From Pseudoxanthomonas sp. GM95 (lineage in GTDB: Bacteria > Pseudomonadota > Gammaproteobacteria > Xanthomonadales > Xanthomonadaceae): 64,000 bases of DNA. The translations under genes were made by a program, and so were the position numbers. This document shows positions 42,182 to 51,317 of the stretch, piece by piece. Within the stretch, counting starts at the first letter, position 1, and every line of letters begins with the position of its first letter. The stretch lies in contig NZ_FOAX01000003.1 of assembly GCF_900109775.1 (NCBI RefSeq), forward strand, positions 124,001 to 188,000, read 5' to 3'. The notes under the pieces are model-generated. The model searched no databases. It was not told where the DNA came from and saw only the letters and a program-made list of their open reading frames with translations.

Positions 42182-44290
42182 ATGCACCAGTTGATGCTGA
42201 CGGCCGCGTTGTTGGGGATGGTGGGCTTGCTGTTGGCGTCGGGCCGTTGGGCCTGGCTGAAAGCAGGCGTGCTGTCCTTGCTCGCAATGGCGCTGAGCAG
42301 CTGGTGGTTCATCGACCAGCTCAGTGGTGATGGCTTGAATGCCGCCACGCTCTACCACCTGAATGCCGGCATGGAAGGTGCTGGCGTGTCGGATTTCTCC
42401 GGCGATATCGCGGTCTACATCGCACTGCTGTTGATCTCGCTGCTGCCGCTGGCGCTGGGCCGGATCAAGCGCTTCCGCAAGGCGCCGCATGGGCGCACGG
42501 TGTTTGCGGGCTTCATGGCCACTGCCTTGGTGGCCGTGTTCGTCAGCCCGCTGTATCACGATGGGATGCGCCTGTATCGACAGACGCGCCCGGTCGATGG
42601 CAGCACGGTGGCCGCCGAATACCGCGTGCCGCGCGAGGAACTGCCGCGGCGCAAGAACATCGTGTGGATCTACGGCGAAAGCCTGGAGCGCACCTACTTC
42701 GACCAGAAGGCGTTTCCCGGCCTGATGCCGCACCTGACCAAGCTGGCGTCGCAAGGCCTGGATTTCCGCGGCGTCACCTCGGCCGATGGCGGTGGCTGGA
42801 CCATCGCCGGCATGGTCTCCTCGCAGTGCGGCGTGCCGCTGACGGCCTCGCCCAGCGATGAGAATAGTTTCGGCCGCATGGCCAGCTTCCTGCCCGAGGC
42901 GCAGTGCATCGGCGACTACCTGCGCACGCAGGGCTATCGCAACGATTTCATCGGTGGCGCCGATGGTGCGTTTGCCGGCAAGGGCAGTTTCCTGGCCAGC
43001 CACGGCTATGACGACGTGCGCGACCTGGCGTGGTTCAAGCAGCAGGACATCGCGCCGGAGCACTTCTCCGCGTGGGGCGTGCACGACGATGTGATGCTGG
43101 ACCAGGTGTGGGACCAGTTCCAGGCGCTGGCGCGCGATGGCCAGCCCTTCATGCTCAGCGCGCTCACGATGGACACGCACCATCCGGCCGGGCATCTGCC
43201 GGTGTCGTGCAAGGACGAGCATTACCAGGGCGGTGGCTTCGAGGATGTGGCACTGCTGAGCGCGCTGCAGTGTTCGGACCGGTTGATCTCCGAGCTGGTC
43301 GAAAAGATCCGCAACAGTCGCTGGGGCGACGACACGCTGATCGTGGTGTCATCCGATCACCTGGCCATGCCCAACGACCTGACCGATACGCTGAAGACGC
43401 TCCCGCGCGAGAATCTGCTGCTGATGCTCGGCAAGGGCATTGAACCGCGCCAGGTGAACGTGACGGCGGGCAGCACGCTGGATTCGGGCGCGACCCTGCT
43501 GTCGCTGCTGGACCCGAAGCTGCAGGCGATCGGCTTCGGCCGCTCGCTGCTGGAGAACAAGCCGTCCAACAGCGCCAGCGCCGCTTACGCGCGTAAGGAT
43601 GGCGCGGACTATCCGCGTTACCTGGCCTATGCACGCGGCCTGTGGACCGGCCACGAAACGCGCACGCTGAAAGTGCATGACGACCGCATCGTGGTCGGCG
43701 TGCAGGAGGTGCGTCCGCCGGTGCTGCTGGACTACGACGCGCAGTGGAACCTCAAGAACATCACGCTGGAGGACACGCCGCGCCAGTTCCGCAAGGCCAG
43801 CCCGGAAAACACCTTGGCTTACGTGGATCGCTGCACCGCCTTCGACAACGATTCGCCCGACAGCGGCTGGTGCGTGCTGCTACTCAACAACGCGCGTGAT
43901 GCGCGCCTGTATCGCAGCAGCGAGCTTGCACACGGCGTGCGCGTGGATGCGCCGCTGCAGCGCCTGGCGGGCGTGCGCCTGGAACCCAAGCAGCCGGTGA
44001 TGGTGGGCTCTGCGTTGCGCCAGACCTCGCCCGGCCACTACCAGGTCTCGCTCAACACCAGCCATCGCCCCAGCCACGCGTTCTGGATCGAGGCGATGGA
44101 CGCCGACGGCAAGGTGCTGGCCCAGCACTGGGCGCTGCCCGATCCGTCCGGCCACATCGAGATGCAGCTGGACCTGGACAAGGAAGTGGACGACATGCAG
44201 ATCCGCGCCTGGCTGGGGTCGCCGGATGACATCTCGGTGGACAACGACGTGGCGCTGGTGAAGGCGCGGCGCCCGGCTGGGCGCTCGTGA
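42182..44290 (+). CDS. opgB: Phosphoglycerol transferase I (OpgB/MdoB)
   Basis: A 702-residue alkaline-phosphatase-superfamily membrane enzyme. Three to four membrane helices occupy about residues 1-125. The periplasmic domain begins with NIVWIYGESLERTYF and has the nucleophile region GGGWTIAGMVSSQCGVPL (Thr), MDTHHPAGHLP and VVSSDHLAMPND. OpgB moves phosphoglycerol from phosphatidylglycerol onto osmoregulated periplasmic glucans. The length equals that of Xanthomonas OpgB as I recall it. ATG at 42182 is the family start; a clear ribosome site is lacking. Confidence 0.92.
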   Translation: MHQLMLTAALLGMVGLLLASGRWAWLKAGVLSLLAMALSSWWFIDQLSGDGLNAATLYHLNAGMEGAGVSDFSGDIAVYIALLLISLLPLALGRIKRFRKAPHGRTVFAGFMATALVAVFVSPLYHDGMRLYRQTRPVDGSTVAAEYRVPREELPRRKNIVWIYGESLERTYFDQKAFPGLMPHLTKLASQGLDFRGVTSADGGGWTIAGMVSSQCGVPLTASPSDENSFGRMASFLPEAQCIGDYLRTQGYRNDFIGGADGAFAGKGSFLASHGYDDVRDLAWFKQQDIAPEHFSAWGVHDDVMLDQVWDQFQALARDGQPFMLSALTMDTHHPAGHLPVSCKDEHYQGGGFEDVALLSALQCSDRLISELVEKIRNSRWGDDTLIVVSSDHLAMPNDLTDTLKTLPRENLLLMLGKGIEPRQVNVTAGSTLDSGATLLSLLDPKLQAIGFGRSLLENKPSNSASAAYARKDGADYPRYLAYARGLWTGHETRTLKVHDDRIVVGVQEVRPPVLLDYDAQWNLKNITLEDTPRQFRKASPENTLAYVDRCTAFDNDSPDSGWCVLLLNNARDARLYRSSELAHGVRVDAPLQRLAGVRLEPKQPVMVGSALRQTSPGHYQVSLNTSHRPSHAFWIEAMDADGKVLAQHWALPDPSGHIEMQLDLDKEVDDMQIRAWLGSPDDISVDNDVALVKARRPAGRS

Positions 44291-44324
44291 TTGCTCACGG
44301 CGCTCCTGAATCTTTGATGCTGTT

Positions 44325-44392
44325 GTGGGAGCTGCTTCAGCAGCGATGAGGCTTTAACGAGCAAGCTCCATCGCTGCTGAAGCAGCTCCCAC
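44325..44392. repeat. REP-like inverted repeat, copy 3
   Basis: A perfect 24-base inverted repeat (44325-44348 and 44369-44392, arms beginning GTGGGAGCTGCTTCAGCAGC) between the convergent opgB and binding-protein genes. It may act as a bidirectional transcription barrier. Confidence 0.9.
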
Positions 44393-44416
44393 ACCATCCA
44401 ATAAAGAATTTCGGCG

Positions 44417-45481
44417 CTACGGCGAAGGCGCGTTCGGCAACACCGTCGCACGCCAGGTTTCCAGGAACTGGCGCCGCTTCAAGGTATCCAGGTACACCAT
44501 CAGGCCCGGCCCCAGCGTGATCGGGCGCACCGTGCGCTGCTGCGCGCCGGATTGCGCCTGCGGCAGGACCGGGCTCAGCCGTGCCTCGGTCGCCAGCACG
44601 CGCTGGCCGCGCGGCGAGAGCAGGTAATCGAGGAAGCTGCGCGCCTGTTCCGGATGCGCGGCCGCACGCGGGATCACCGCCGTGCGCAGCAGCACCAGGG
44701 TGTAGTCCTCGGGCTGGACGATGGCCAGCGGCGCACCAGCATCGATGCGGGCCTGCGCGTAGGAACCCAGCACGTTGTAGGCCAGCACCAGGTTGCCGCT
44801 GGTCACGCGATCCAGCAGCACGCCGGTGCGCTCTTCCAGCTGCACGTTGCTGCTGCCCAGCGCGGCCAGCAGCGCGGTGGAGACGCTGCCGGTTTCGTTG
44901 TCCTGGGTGGCCATCAGGTAGCCGACGCCGCTGCGCGCGATGTCGTAGGTGCCGACCTTGCCACGCAGCGGCGCGTCGGACGCGCGCAGCAGTTCCAGCA
45001 GCTGACGGCGCGTATGCGGCACGCGCTTGGCCGGCAACAATTTGGTGTTGTAGACGATGGCCACCGGCTCGTAGCTGATCGCGAACGCCTCGTGGCGCCA
45101 CTGCGCCCAGGACGGCAGCGCCTCGGTCTGCGGTGAGCGATGGGCCAGCGCGTTGCCGTCGTTCACCAGCTTGATCTGCAGGTCCATGCTGGCGCTGATC
45201 AGCAGGTCGGCGCGCTCGCTGTGCGCCGGCGGATGCACGTAGCGCTCGTACATGTCCCAGGCGATCACGTCTTCGTAGATCACCTCGGTGTCCGGGTGCA
45301 GGCGCTGGTAGTCGCCGATCACCGTGGCGAACACCTCGCTGTCGGTCGAGCCCTGGATGCGCAGGTGCGCGGTGGCCTTGCCCGACAGCGCGGGGAAGCG
45401 CTGCACGTCGCCGGGATTGGCGGTGGCCGTGGCGCACCAGCCCAGCAGCAGGCCGGCGATCAGGCGTGGCAGTGCCCGCAT
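44417..45481 (-). CDS. ABC-type extracellular solute-binding protein
   Basis: A 354-residue periplasmic binding protein with signal peptide (MRALPRLIAGLLLGWCATATA). The fold is of the iron/putrescine/2-aminoethylphosphonate type: LRIQGSTDSEVFATVIGDYQ, YEDVIAWDMYERYV, FAISYEPVAIVYNT, SGNLVLAYNVLGSYA. The start overlaps the TctE-like kinase stop region (TGAGATG), so it belongs to the regulator operon. In tct systems a periplasmic binding protein (TctC) feeds tricarboxylates; this protein is a different family and may instead help the kinase sense its ligand. That role is inferred. Confidence 0.82.
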   Translation of the reverse strand: MRALPRLIAGLLLGWCATATANPGDVQRFPALSGKATAHLRIQGSTDSEVFATVIGDYQRLHPDTEVIYEDVIAWDMYERYVHPPAHSERADLLISASMDLQIKLVNDGNALAHRSPQTEALPSWAQWRHEAFAISYEPVAIVYNTKLLPAKRVPHTRRQLLELLRASDAPLRGKVGTYDIARSGVGYLMATQDNETGSVSTALLAALGSSNVQLEERTGVLLDRVTSGNLVLAYNVLGSYAQARIDAGAPLAIVQPEDYTLVLLRTAVIPRAAAHPEQARSFLDYLLSPRGQRVLATEARLSPVLPQAQSGAQQRTVRPITLGPGLMVYLDTLKRRQFLETWRATVLPNAPSP

Positions 45482-45482
45482 C

Positions 45483-46880
45483 TCACACACTCCGGGGAAA
45501 ATGCAGGGTCACGATCAGCCCCCCGCTGGGACGATTGGACAGGTCGATCGACGCGCCGTGGCTGTCGGCCACACGCTTGACGATGGCCAGGCCCAGCCCG
45601 GCCCCGCCCTGCGGCGCGGACTGGCCGCGCGCGAACCGTTCGAACACGGTGTTGGCCTCGGCTGCGGCAATGCCCGGGCCGTGATCGGCGATGGTCAGCA
45701 GGCAGTGCGTGTCATCGACCGTCAGCGCGACCTGCAGCGGGCCGTCGGCGCCGCCATGCTTGAGCGCGTTGTCGATCAGGTTCTTGATCGCCTCGCGCAG
45801 CAGCAGGGCGTCGCCATGCACGTGCGCAGGTTCGGCGCACACGGCCAGGTGCACGCGCGGCTGCGGCTCGATCGCCGGCACCGCATCGTGCAGGGCGTGG
45901 TGCAGCACTTCGGCCAGGTCCACGCGCTCGAAGTGCTGCAGGTTGGCCCGGTGCAGCACGCTGGCGTCGCTGAGCAGCTGGTTGAGCAGGCGGCTCATGT
46001 GGCTGGCGTTGCGCTCGACCGCGACCAGGCTGCGGCGCATGTCGGCCGGGTCTTCTTCATCGAGCCCCAGCTGCGCCTGCGCGCGCAGCGCGGCCAGCGG
46101 CGTGCGCATCTGGTGCGCGGCCTCGGCCATGAACGCGCGCAGGCTCTCGTTGCTGGTCTGCAGGCGTTCCATGAAGCGGTTGAGCGCGGCCACCATCTGC
46201 GCCATCTCCTGTGGCGTGCCGTCGCTCAACGGACGCAGGTCGGACGGCTCGCGCCGCGACAGGTCACGCTCGACCCGCGCCAGCGGGCGCAGCGCGCGAT
46301 GCACGCCCAGCCACACCAGCAGCGCGCTCAGCACCGACAGCAGGGCCAGGCCGGTGAGCGCACGCAGCACCAGGTCGCCAGCCAGCGCATCGCGTGCGCG
46401 CCGGGTCTGGCCGACTTCCACCAGCACCTGCGCCTGGCCCGATGGCGTGGAGATGCGCCGGGTGACCACGGCAAAGCGCACGGTCTCGGCGCTGTAGGTC
46501 GCGTCGAACAGCGCCGGCTTGCCTTCTTGGGGCGCGCGGCGCGGCGCGGGCAGGTCGCCGTAACCGGTGATCGTGCGGCCCTGGCCATCGGAGACGCGAT
46601 AGAACACGCGGTCTTCCGGCGCCATCGACAGCAGGTCGATCGCCGCATACGGCAGGTCCACCTGCCACTCGCCATCGGCCAGCGCGACGCTGCCCAGGAT
46701 CGACAGCGCTGAAGACACCAGCAGATGGTCGTAGGAGCGATTGGCCGCGCGATCGCCGTACGCGCGCGCGGTGAAGAACAGCACGCAGATCGCCAGCATC
46801 GACAGCCCGCCCAGGTACAGCAGCAGCGTGCGCCGCAGCGAAGGCGCGCGCGTTGGCGAGGGCGTGGCCACGGCGTTCAT
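45483..46880 (-). CDS. tctE: Sensor histidine kinase, TctE-like
   Basis: A 465-residue inner membrane kinase. Membrane helices at about 18-38 and 187-207 flank a periplasmic 2CSK-type sensor. HAMP, HisKA (AEAAHQMRTPLAALRAQ, His near 255) and HATPase (NLIDNALKHGG, GAGLGLAIVKRVAD) domains follow. The gene overlaps the response regulator stop (ATGA) and the binding-protein gene follows at once. The operon order and the divergent porin/citrate transporter pair suggest sensing of citrate or another tricarboxylate. Confidence 0.88.
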   Translation of the reverse strand: MNAVATPSPTRAPSLRRTLLLYLGGLSMLAICVLFFTARAYGDRAANRSYDHLLVSSALSILGSVALADGEWQVDLPYAAIDLLSMAPEDRVFYRVSDGQGRTITGYGDLPAPRRAPQEGKPALFDATYSAETVRFAVVTRRISTPSGQAQVLVEVGQTRRARDALAGDLVLRALTGLALLSVLSALLVWLGVHRALRPLARVERDLSRREPSDLRPLSDGTPQEMAQMVAALNRFMERLQTSNESLRAFMAEAAHQMRTPLAALRAQAQLGLDEEDPADMRRSLVAVERNASHMSRLLNQLLSDASVLHRANLQHFERVDLAEVLHHALHDAVPAIEPQPRVHLAVCAEPAHVHGDALLLREAIKNLIDNALKHGGADGPLQVALTVDDTHCLLTIADHGPGIAAAEANTVFERFARGQSAPQGGAGLGLAIVKRVADSHGASIDLSNRPSGGLIVTLHFPRSV

Positions 46881-47548
46881 TCGAGCGCGCTTTCGGCCTT
46901 GTAGCCGACCCCGCGCACGGTGCTGATGCGCAGCGGCGATTCGCCGAGCTTCTTGCGCAGGCGGCCGATGTACAGCTCGATCGCATTGGGGCCGGCTTCG
47001 TCGTCGAAGCCGAACAGGCCCTTGGCAATCTCGTCCTTGCTCACCACCTGGTCCAGCTTGCCCAGCAGGATCTCCAGCAGGCGGAACTCGCGGTTGGGCA
47101 ATTCGATCGGCGCACCGTCGACCTGCACCGTGTGCGCAGCGCTGTCGAACACCAGCGTGCCGACCTGGATCGCCGCGCTCGCCTGGCCGCGGCTGCGCCG
47201 CAACAGCACCCGGCAGCGCGCCTCGAATTCGCGGAAGTCAAAAGGTTTCGCCAAGTAGTCGTCGGCGCCTACATCGAGCGCGTGCACGCGATCCTCGATG
47301 CCGTCGCGCGCGGTCAGCATCAGCACCGGCGTGGCATCGCCGCGATCGCGCAGGTCGCCCAGCAGCGACAGGCCGTCCAGGCGCGGCAGGCCGATGTCCA
47401 GCACCACCAGGTCAAAGCTCTGGTAGCGCAGCACGCTGGCCGCGCCCAGGCCGTCGTGCTGCCAGTCCACGGCGTGGCCGCTGCGACGCATGCGCCGCAC
47501 GATGGCATCGGCCAGGTCCACGTTGTCTTCCACCAGCAGGATGCGCAT
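46877..47548 (-). CDS. tctD: OmpR/PhoB-type response regulator, TctD-like
   Basis: A 223-residue regulator: receiver (MRILLVEDNVDLADAI, DLVVLDIGLPRLDG with Asp near 51, YLAKPFDFREFEAR) and winged-helix DNA-binding domain (PNREFRLLEILLGK, NAIELYIGRLRKKL...ISTVRGVGYKA). ATG at 47548 matches the family start; longer readings are not family-like. It is divergent from the porin gene at 47.7 kb, whose promoter it probably activates. Confidence 0.9.
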   Translation of the reverse strand: MRILLVEDNVDLADAIVRRMRRSGHAVDWQHDGLGAASVLRYQSFDLVVLDIGLPRLDGLSLLGDLRDRGDATPVLMLTARDGIEDRVHALDVGADDYLAKPFDFREFEARCRVLLRRSRGQASAAIQVGTLVFDSAAHTVQVDGAPIELPNREFRLLEILLGKLDQVVSKDEIAKGLFGFDDEAGPNAIELYIGRLRKKLGESPLRISTVRGVGYKAESALE

Positions 47549-47726
47549 CGGGCACGTCGTCAGGGGCGCAAGGCGCCGCAGCATTCCACCTGCGGCGCGC
47601 CACGTCCATCCCACCAATGACGCGGTGCAGCGACAGGTCGATGACAGCTTCCAGCGCCTAGGCTCGCTCCCACTTCGCACGCCGCACCTGGCGTTGCCGA
47701 CGCCACACATGCACCTGGGAGGGTCT

Positions 47727-48929
47727 GTGCACCATCAACTTCTGAAGCCCTGCGGCCTGGCCGCCGTCTGCCTGTCGCTGTGCCTGTCCGTCCCCGCGTT
47801 CGCCGCCGATGGCGAGGATGACGGTCCTGTCACCGCAGTGCTGGGCGGTCGTGTGAACTGGGACTTCGCCAGCTTCAACAACGACGATCGCGGCACGCCC
47901 AACGACGACGACACCCGTTTCCGCCGCATCTGGCTGGACGTGTCGGGCAAGTTCTACGGCTTCGAATACAAGGCCGAGATCGACCTGGCCGGCCTGCAGG
48001 ACGAACCTGGCAGCGCAGGCATCGCCGCGCGCGATGTCTACATCACCAAGGCCTTCGACAGCGGCATCCTGACGGTGGGCCAGTTCAAGCAGTACTTCAG
48101 CCTGGACGACCGCACCAGTTCCAACTACGGGCAGTTCCTGGAGCGCGGCTACGGCGCCAGCAACCTGGCCTCGACCTACCGCAAGGGCGTGTCCTGGCAG
48201 GCCGTGCTGCCGCATGGCACGTGGGCGGCCAGCGCCTACAGTCTGGAAACCATCGACAACAGCCGCTCCAAGGGCAAGGCGATCGGCGGCCGCGGCACCT
48301 GGCTGCCGCTGGACCAGGGCACGTCGCTACGCCACCTGGGCCTGTCGCTGGCGCACGAAGCCTTCGACCATCCCGGCACCGATGGCGCGGCCACGCTGCG
48401 CGTGCAGCCGGGCCCGGAGAACGACCTGGCGGTCAACAGCGAGGTCACCCTCGCCCGCTTCAACGCCGGCCGCGATACCGACGTGGACAAGTGGGCGGTG
48501 GAATACGCCGAAGTGCGCGGCCCGTGGTCGTGGCAGGGCGAGTTCATCGGCGGGGTCTATGACGATGGCGCGCAGCGCGCGACGGTGACCTCCACCTACG
48601 GCTTCGTCAGCTGGTTCGCCACCGGCGAGAGCCGCAGCTACGACCGCAAGACCGGGCGCTTCGGCCGCATCAAAAGCATCAACCACAAAGCCGGCGCGCT
48701 GGAACTGGCGCTGCGCTACGACCGCATGGACGGCGAGCAGCACCTGATCGGCGGCGCCGACACCATCGACGCCTCCACCGAGGCCTGGACGCTGGGCGCC
48801 AACTGGTACCTCACGCCCAACCTGCGGCTGATGGTGAACCTGATCGACAGCCGCAACCGCGACCAGCGCACCGCCACCACGCTCGACCACACCCGCGCCA
48901 TCACCGGGCGCTTCCAGTACGACTTCTAA
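47727..48929 (+). CDS. OprP/OprO-like outer membrane porin
   Basis: A 400-residue exported beta-barrel protein with signal peptide (ending VPAFAADGE) and the phosphate-selective porin O/P pattern: RFRRIWLDVSGKFYGFEYKAEIDL, DVYITKAFDSGILTVGQFKQ, and the C-terminal ITGRFQYDF ending in Phe. GTG at 47727 lies just after GGGAGGG; an upstream ATG at 47709 would bury that site. It is followed after 49 bases by the CitMHS transporter, so the pair probably moves citrate or citrate-metal through outer and inner membranes under TctDE control. Confidence 0.85.
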   Translation: MHHQLLKPCGLAAVCLSLCLSVPAFAADGEDDGPVTAVLGGRVNWDFASFNNDDRGTPNDDDTRFRRIWLDVSGKFYGFEYKAEIDLAGLQDEPGSAGIAARDVYITKAFDSGILTVGQFKQYFSLDDRTSSNYGQFLERGYGASNLASTYRKGVSWQAVLPHGTWAASAYSLETIDNSRSKGKAIGGRGTWLPLDQGTSLRHLGLSLAHEAFDHPGTDGAATLRVQPGPENDLAVNSEVTLARFNAGRDTDVDKWAVEYAEVRGPWSWQGEFIGGVYDDGAQRATVTSTYGFVSWFATGESRSYDRKTGRFGRIKSINHKAGALELALRYDRMDGEQHLIGGADTIDASTEAWTLGANWYLTPNLRLMVNLIDSRNRDQRTATTLDHTRAITGRFQYDF

Positions 48930-48978
48930 CCCGTCCGCGCCGCGCGAGCGGCGCTCCACGCAACACGAGGAAATACCG

Positions 48979-50313
48979 ATGCTGACCGCGCTGGGCTTCG
49001 GAATGGTCATCACCTTCATGTACCTGATCATGTCCAAGCGGCTCTCGCCGCTGGTGGCCCTGATCACGGTGCCGATCGTCTTCGCCCTGCTGGGCGGCTT
49101 CGGCACCGGCATCAACGAGATGATGCTGGAGGGCATCAAGAAGATCGCGCCGACCGGCGTGATGCTGATGTTCGCCATCCTCTACTTCGGCGTGATGATC
49201 GACGCGGGCCTGTTCGATCCGCTGGTGCGCCACATCCTGCGCCTGGTGAAGGGCGATCCGCTCAAGATCGTGGTCGGCACCGCGGCGCTGGCGATGCTGA
49301 TCTCGCTCGATGGCGACGGCTCGACCACCTACATGATCACCGCCTCTGCGATGCTGCCGCTGTACCGGCGGTTGGGCATGAACGCGCTCAACATGACCTG
49401 CGTGACCATCCTGGCCGGCGGCGTGATGAACCTGACGCCGTGGGGCGGCCCGACCGCGCGTGCGGCCACCGCGCTGCACGTGGACCCGGCCGACATCTTC
49501 GTGCCGCTGATCCCGACCATGCTGCTGGCGCTGGCCACGATCATCGCCCTGGCCTGGTGGCTGGGCCTGTCCGAGCGCAAGCGCCTGGGCACGATCACCC
49601 TGCCCGGCGACAAGGACTGGATGGACGCCTCGGTCGCCGATGACGGTAGCGACGCGCTGCCCACCGTCGAGGACGTGGAAGACATCAAGCGGCCCAAGCT
49701 GCTGTGGGTGAACTTCGCGCTGACCACGGTGCTGATGGCCGCGCTGGTGATCGGCGTGCTGCCGATGCCGGTGCTCTTCATGATCGGCTTCGCCATCGCG
49801 CTGATGATCAACTACCCCAACCTGGCCGAGCAGCGCCGCCGCCTGGTCAACCACGCCGGCAACGTGCTGTCGGTGGTCTCGCTGATCTTCGCCGCAGGCA
49901 TCTTCACCGGCATCCTGTCCAACACCGGCATGGTCGAGGCGATGTCGCGCAGCTTCCTGGCCGTGATTCCCGATGCCTGGGGCCCGTACCTGGCAGTGAT
50001 CACCGCGCTGGCCAGCATGCCCTTCACCTTCTTCATGTCCAACGACGCCTTCTACTTCGGCGTGCTGCCGATCCTGTCGCAGGCCGCGGCCGAATACGGC
50101 ATCACCCCGGTGGAAATGGCGCGCGCCTCGCTGGCCGGCCAGCCGGTGCATCTGCTCAGCCCGCTGGTGCCCTCGACCTACCTGCTGGTGGGGCTGGCCA
50201 AGGTGGATTTCGCCGACCACCAGAAGTTCACCCTGAAGTGGGCCGTGCTGGTATCGCTGGTGCTGATGGCCGGCGGCCTGCTGTTCTCGCTGTTCCCGCT
50301 TGTCGCGGGCTGA
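48979..50313 (+). CDS. CitMHS-family citrate:cation symporter
   Basis: A 444-residue inner membrane transporter with about 12 hydrophobic helices. Diagnostic segments are ISLDGDGSTTYMITASAMLPLY, NLTPWGGPTARAATAL, SLIFAAGIFTGILSNTGMVEAM and MPFTFFMSNDAFYFGVLPIL, all typical of CitMHS (CitM/CitH), which imports citrate bound to Mg2+ or Ca2+. GAGGAA precedes the ATG. The genes before (porin, TctDE) and after (SDR) suggest a tricarboxylate uptake unit. Confidence 0.93.
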   Translation: MLTALGFGMVITFMYLIMSKRLSPLVALITVPIVFALLGGFGTGINEMMLEGIKKIAPTGVMLMFAILYFGVMIDAGLFDPLVRHILRLVKGDPLKIVVGTAALAMLISLDGDGSTTYMITASAMLPLYRRLGMNALNMTCVTILAGGVMNLTPWGGPTARAATALHVDPADIFVPLIPTMLLALATIIALAWWLGLSERKRLGTITLPGDKDWMDASVADDGSDALPTVEDVEDIKRPKLLWVNFALTTVLMAALVIGVLPMPVLFMIGFAIALMINYPNLAEQRRRLVNHAGNVLSVVSLIFAAGIFTGILSNTGMVEAMSRSFLAVIPDAWGPYLAVITALASMPFTFFMSNDAFYFGVLPILSQAAAEYGITPVEMARASLAGQPVHLLSPLVPSTYLLVGLAKVDFADHQKFTLKWAVLVSLVLMAGGLLFSLFPLVAG

Positions 50314-50338
50314 TTCCTCATCCTCGGGAAACTCCGTC

Positions 50339-51079
50339 ATGACCTTACGCATCGCATACGTCACCAGCGGCATGGGCAGCATCGGCACGGCGATCTGCCA
50401 GAAACTCGCGCGCAGCGGCCACACCGTGGTCGCCGGCTGCGGCCCGGACTCGCCGCGCAAGGCCAGCTGGCTGCGCGAGCAGCGCGCGCTCGGCTTTGAT
50501 TTCATCGTCTCCGAAGGCAACGCCGCCGACTGGGATTCCACCGTGGCCGCCTTCCGCAAGGTCAAGGCCGAAGTCGGCGAGATCGACGTGCTGGTCAACA
50601 ACGCCGGCGGCAACCGCGACATGCTGTTCCGGCAGATGGAGCGCAGCGACTGGCAGGCGGTGATCAACTCCAACCTGCATGCACTGTTCAACATCACCAA
50701 GCAGGTGGTCGATGGCATGAGCACGCGCGGCTGGGGCCGGATCGTCAACATCGGCTCGGTCAGCGCGCACAAGGGCCAGATCGGCCAGGTCAACTACGCC
50801 ACCGCCAAGGCAGCGATGACCGGCTTCACCCGCGCCCTGGCGCAGGAAGTGGCCGCGCGCGGCGTCACCGTCAACACCATCTCGCCCGGCTACATCGCCA
50901 GCGCGGCGATCAGCAACTTCCCGCCGGACGTGCTGGAGCGCCTGGCCAGCTCGGTGCCGGTGCGCCGCCTGGGCAACGGCGATGAAGTCGCCGGCCTGTG
51001 CGCGTGGCTGGTCTCGGATGAAGCGGCGTACGTGACCGGCGCGGACTACGCGGTCAACGGTGGACTGCATATGGGCTGA
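50339..51079 (+). CDS. Acetoacetyl-CoA reductase-like SDR (PhaB family)
   Basis: A 246-residue SDR closely resembling NADPH acetoacetyl-CoA reductases: YVTSGMGSIGTAIC (TGGMGGIG in PhaB), VLVNNAGGNRDMLFRQM, IVNIGSVSAHKGQIGQVNYATAKAAM (catalytic Ser, Tyr, Lys) and VTGADYAVNGGLHMG. It follows the citrate transporter by 25 bases. No PHA synthase is in the window, so polyhydroxybutyrate synthesis is possible but unproven; a general 3-oxoacyl-CoA reductase is the alternative. Confidence 0.85.
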   Translation: MTLRIAYVTSGMGSIGTAICQKLARSGHTVVAGCGPDSPRKASWLREQRALGFDFIVSEGNAADWDSTVAAFRKVKAEVGEIDVLVNNAGGNRDMLFRQMERSDWQAVINSNLHALFNITKQVVDGMSTRGWGRIVNIGSVSAHKGQIGQVNYATAKAAMTGFTRALAQEVAARGVTVNTISPGYIASAAISNFPPDVLERLASSVPVRRLGNGDEVAGLCAWLVSDEAAYVTGADYAVNGGLHMG

Positions 51080-51106
51080 GCGCGACAAGCGCCTGCTGCA
51101 AAGAAG

Positions 51107-51133
51107 AAGGGACTGCTTGCGCCGTCCCTTTTT
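51107..51133 (+). terminator. Intrinsic terminator after the PhaB-like gene
   Basis: AAGGGAC (51107-51113) pairs with GTCCCTT around a ten-base loop, followed by TTTGCTTTT. Confidence 0.75.
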
Positions 51134-51141
51134 GCTTTTAG

Positions 51142-51309
51142 CCCCTCTCCCTCCGGGAGAGGGGTTGGGGTGAGGGTTGAGGCGAAGCCTCGCGAAGGTT
51201 GAGAACGCGAGGGCTTCGCCGCCGTATCTCAGCCGCTCGCCGCGGCTTCGATATCCGCCCTACGGGCACCTTCTCCCCAGAAGGGGACTGATGTCCCGAG
51301 GGGAGAAGG
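51142..51309. repeat. Intergenic repeat cluster with two hairpins
   Basis: CCCCTCTCCC-TCC-GGGAGAGGGG (51142-51164) continues as the GGTTGGGGTGAGGG motif common in proteobacterial intergenic DNA. A second hairpin has arms CCTTCTCCCC (51269-51278) and GGGGAGAAGG (51300-51309). They lie between convergent genes; no gene is visible in 51080-51317. Confidence 0.7.
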
Positions 51310-51317
51310 AAACCGCC

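Noticed and set aside
48901..50793. 630-residue minus-strand frame rich in His/Gln/Arg
   Set aside because: Antisense to the CitMHS and SDR genes.
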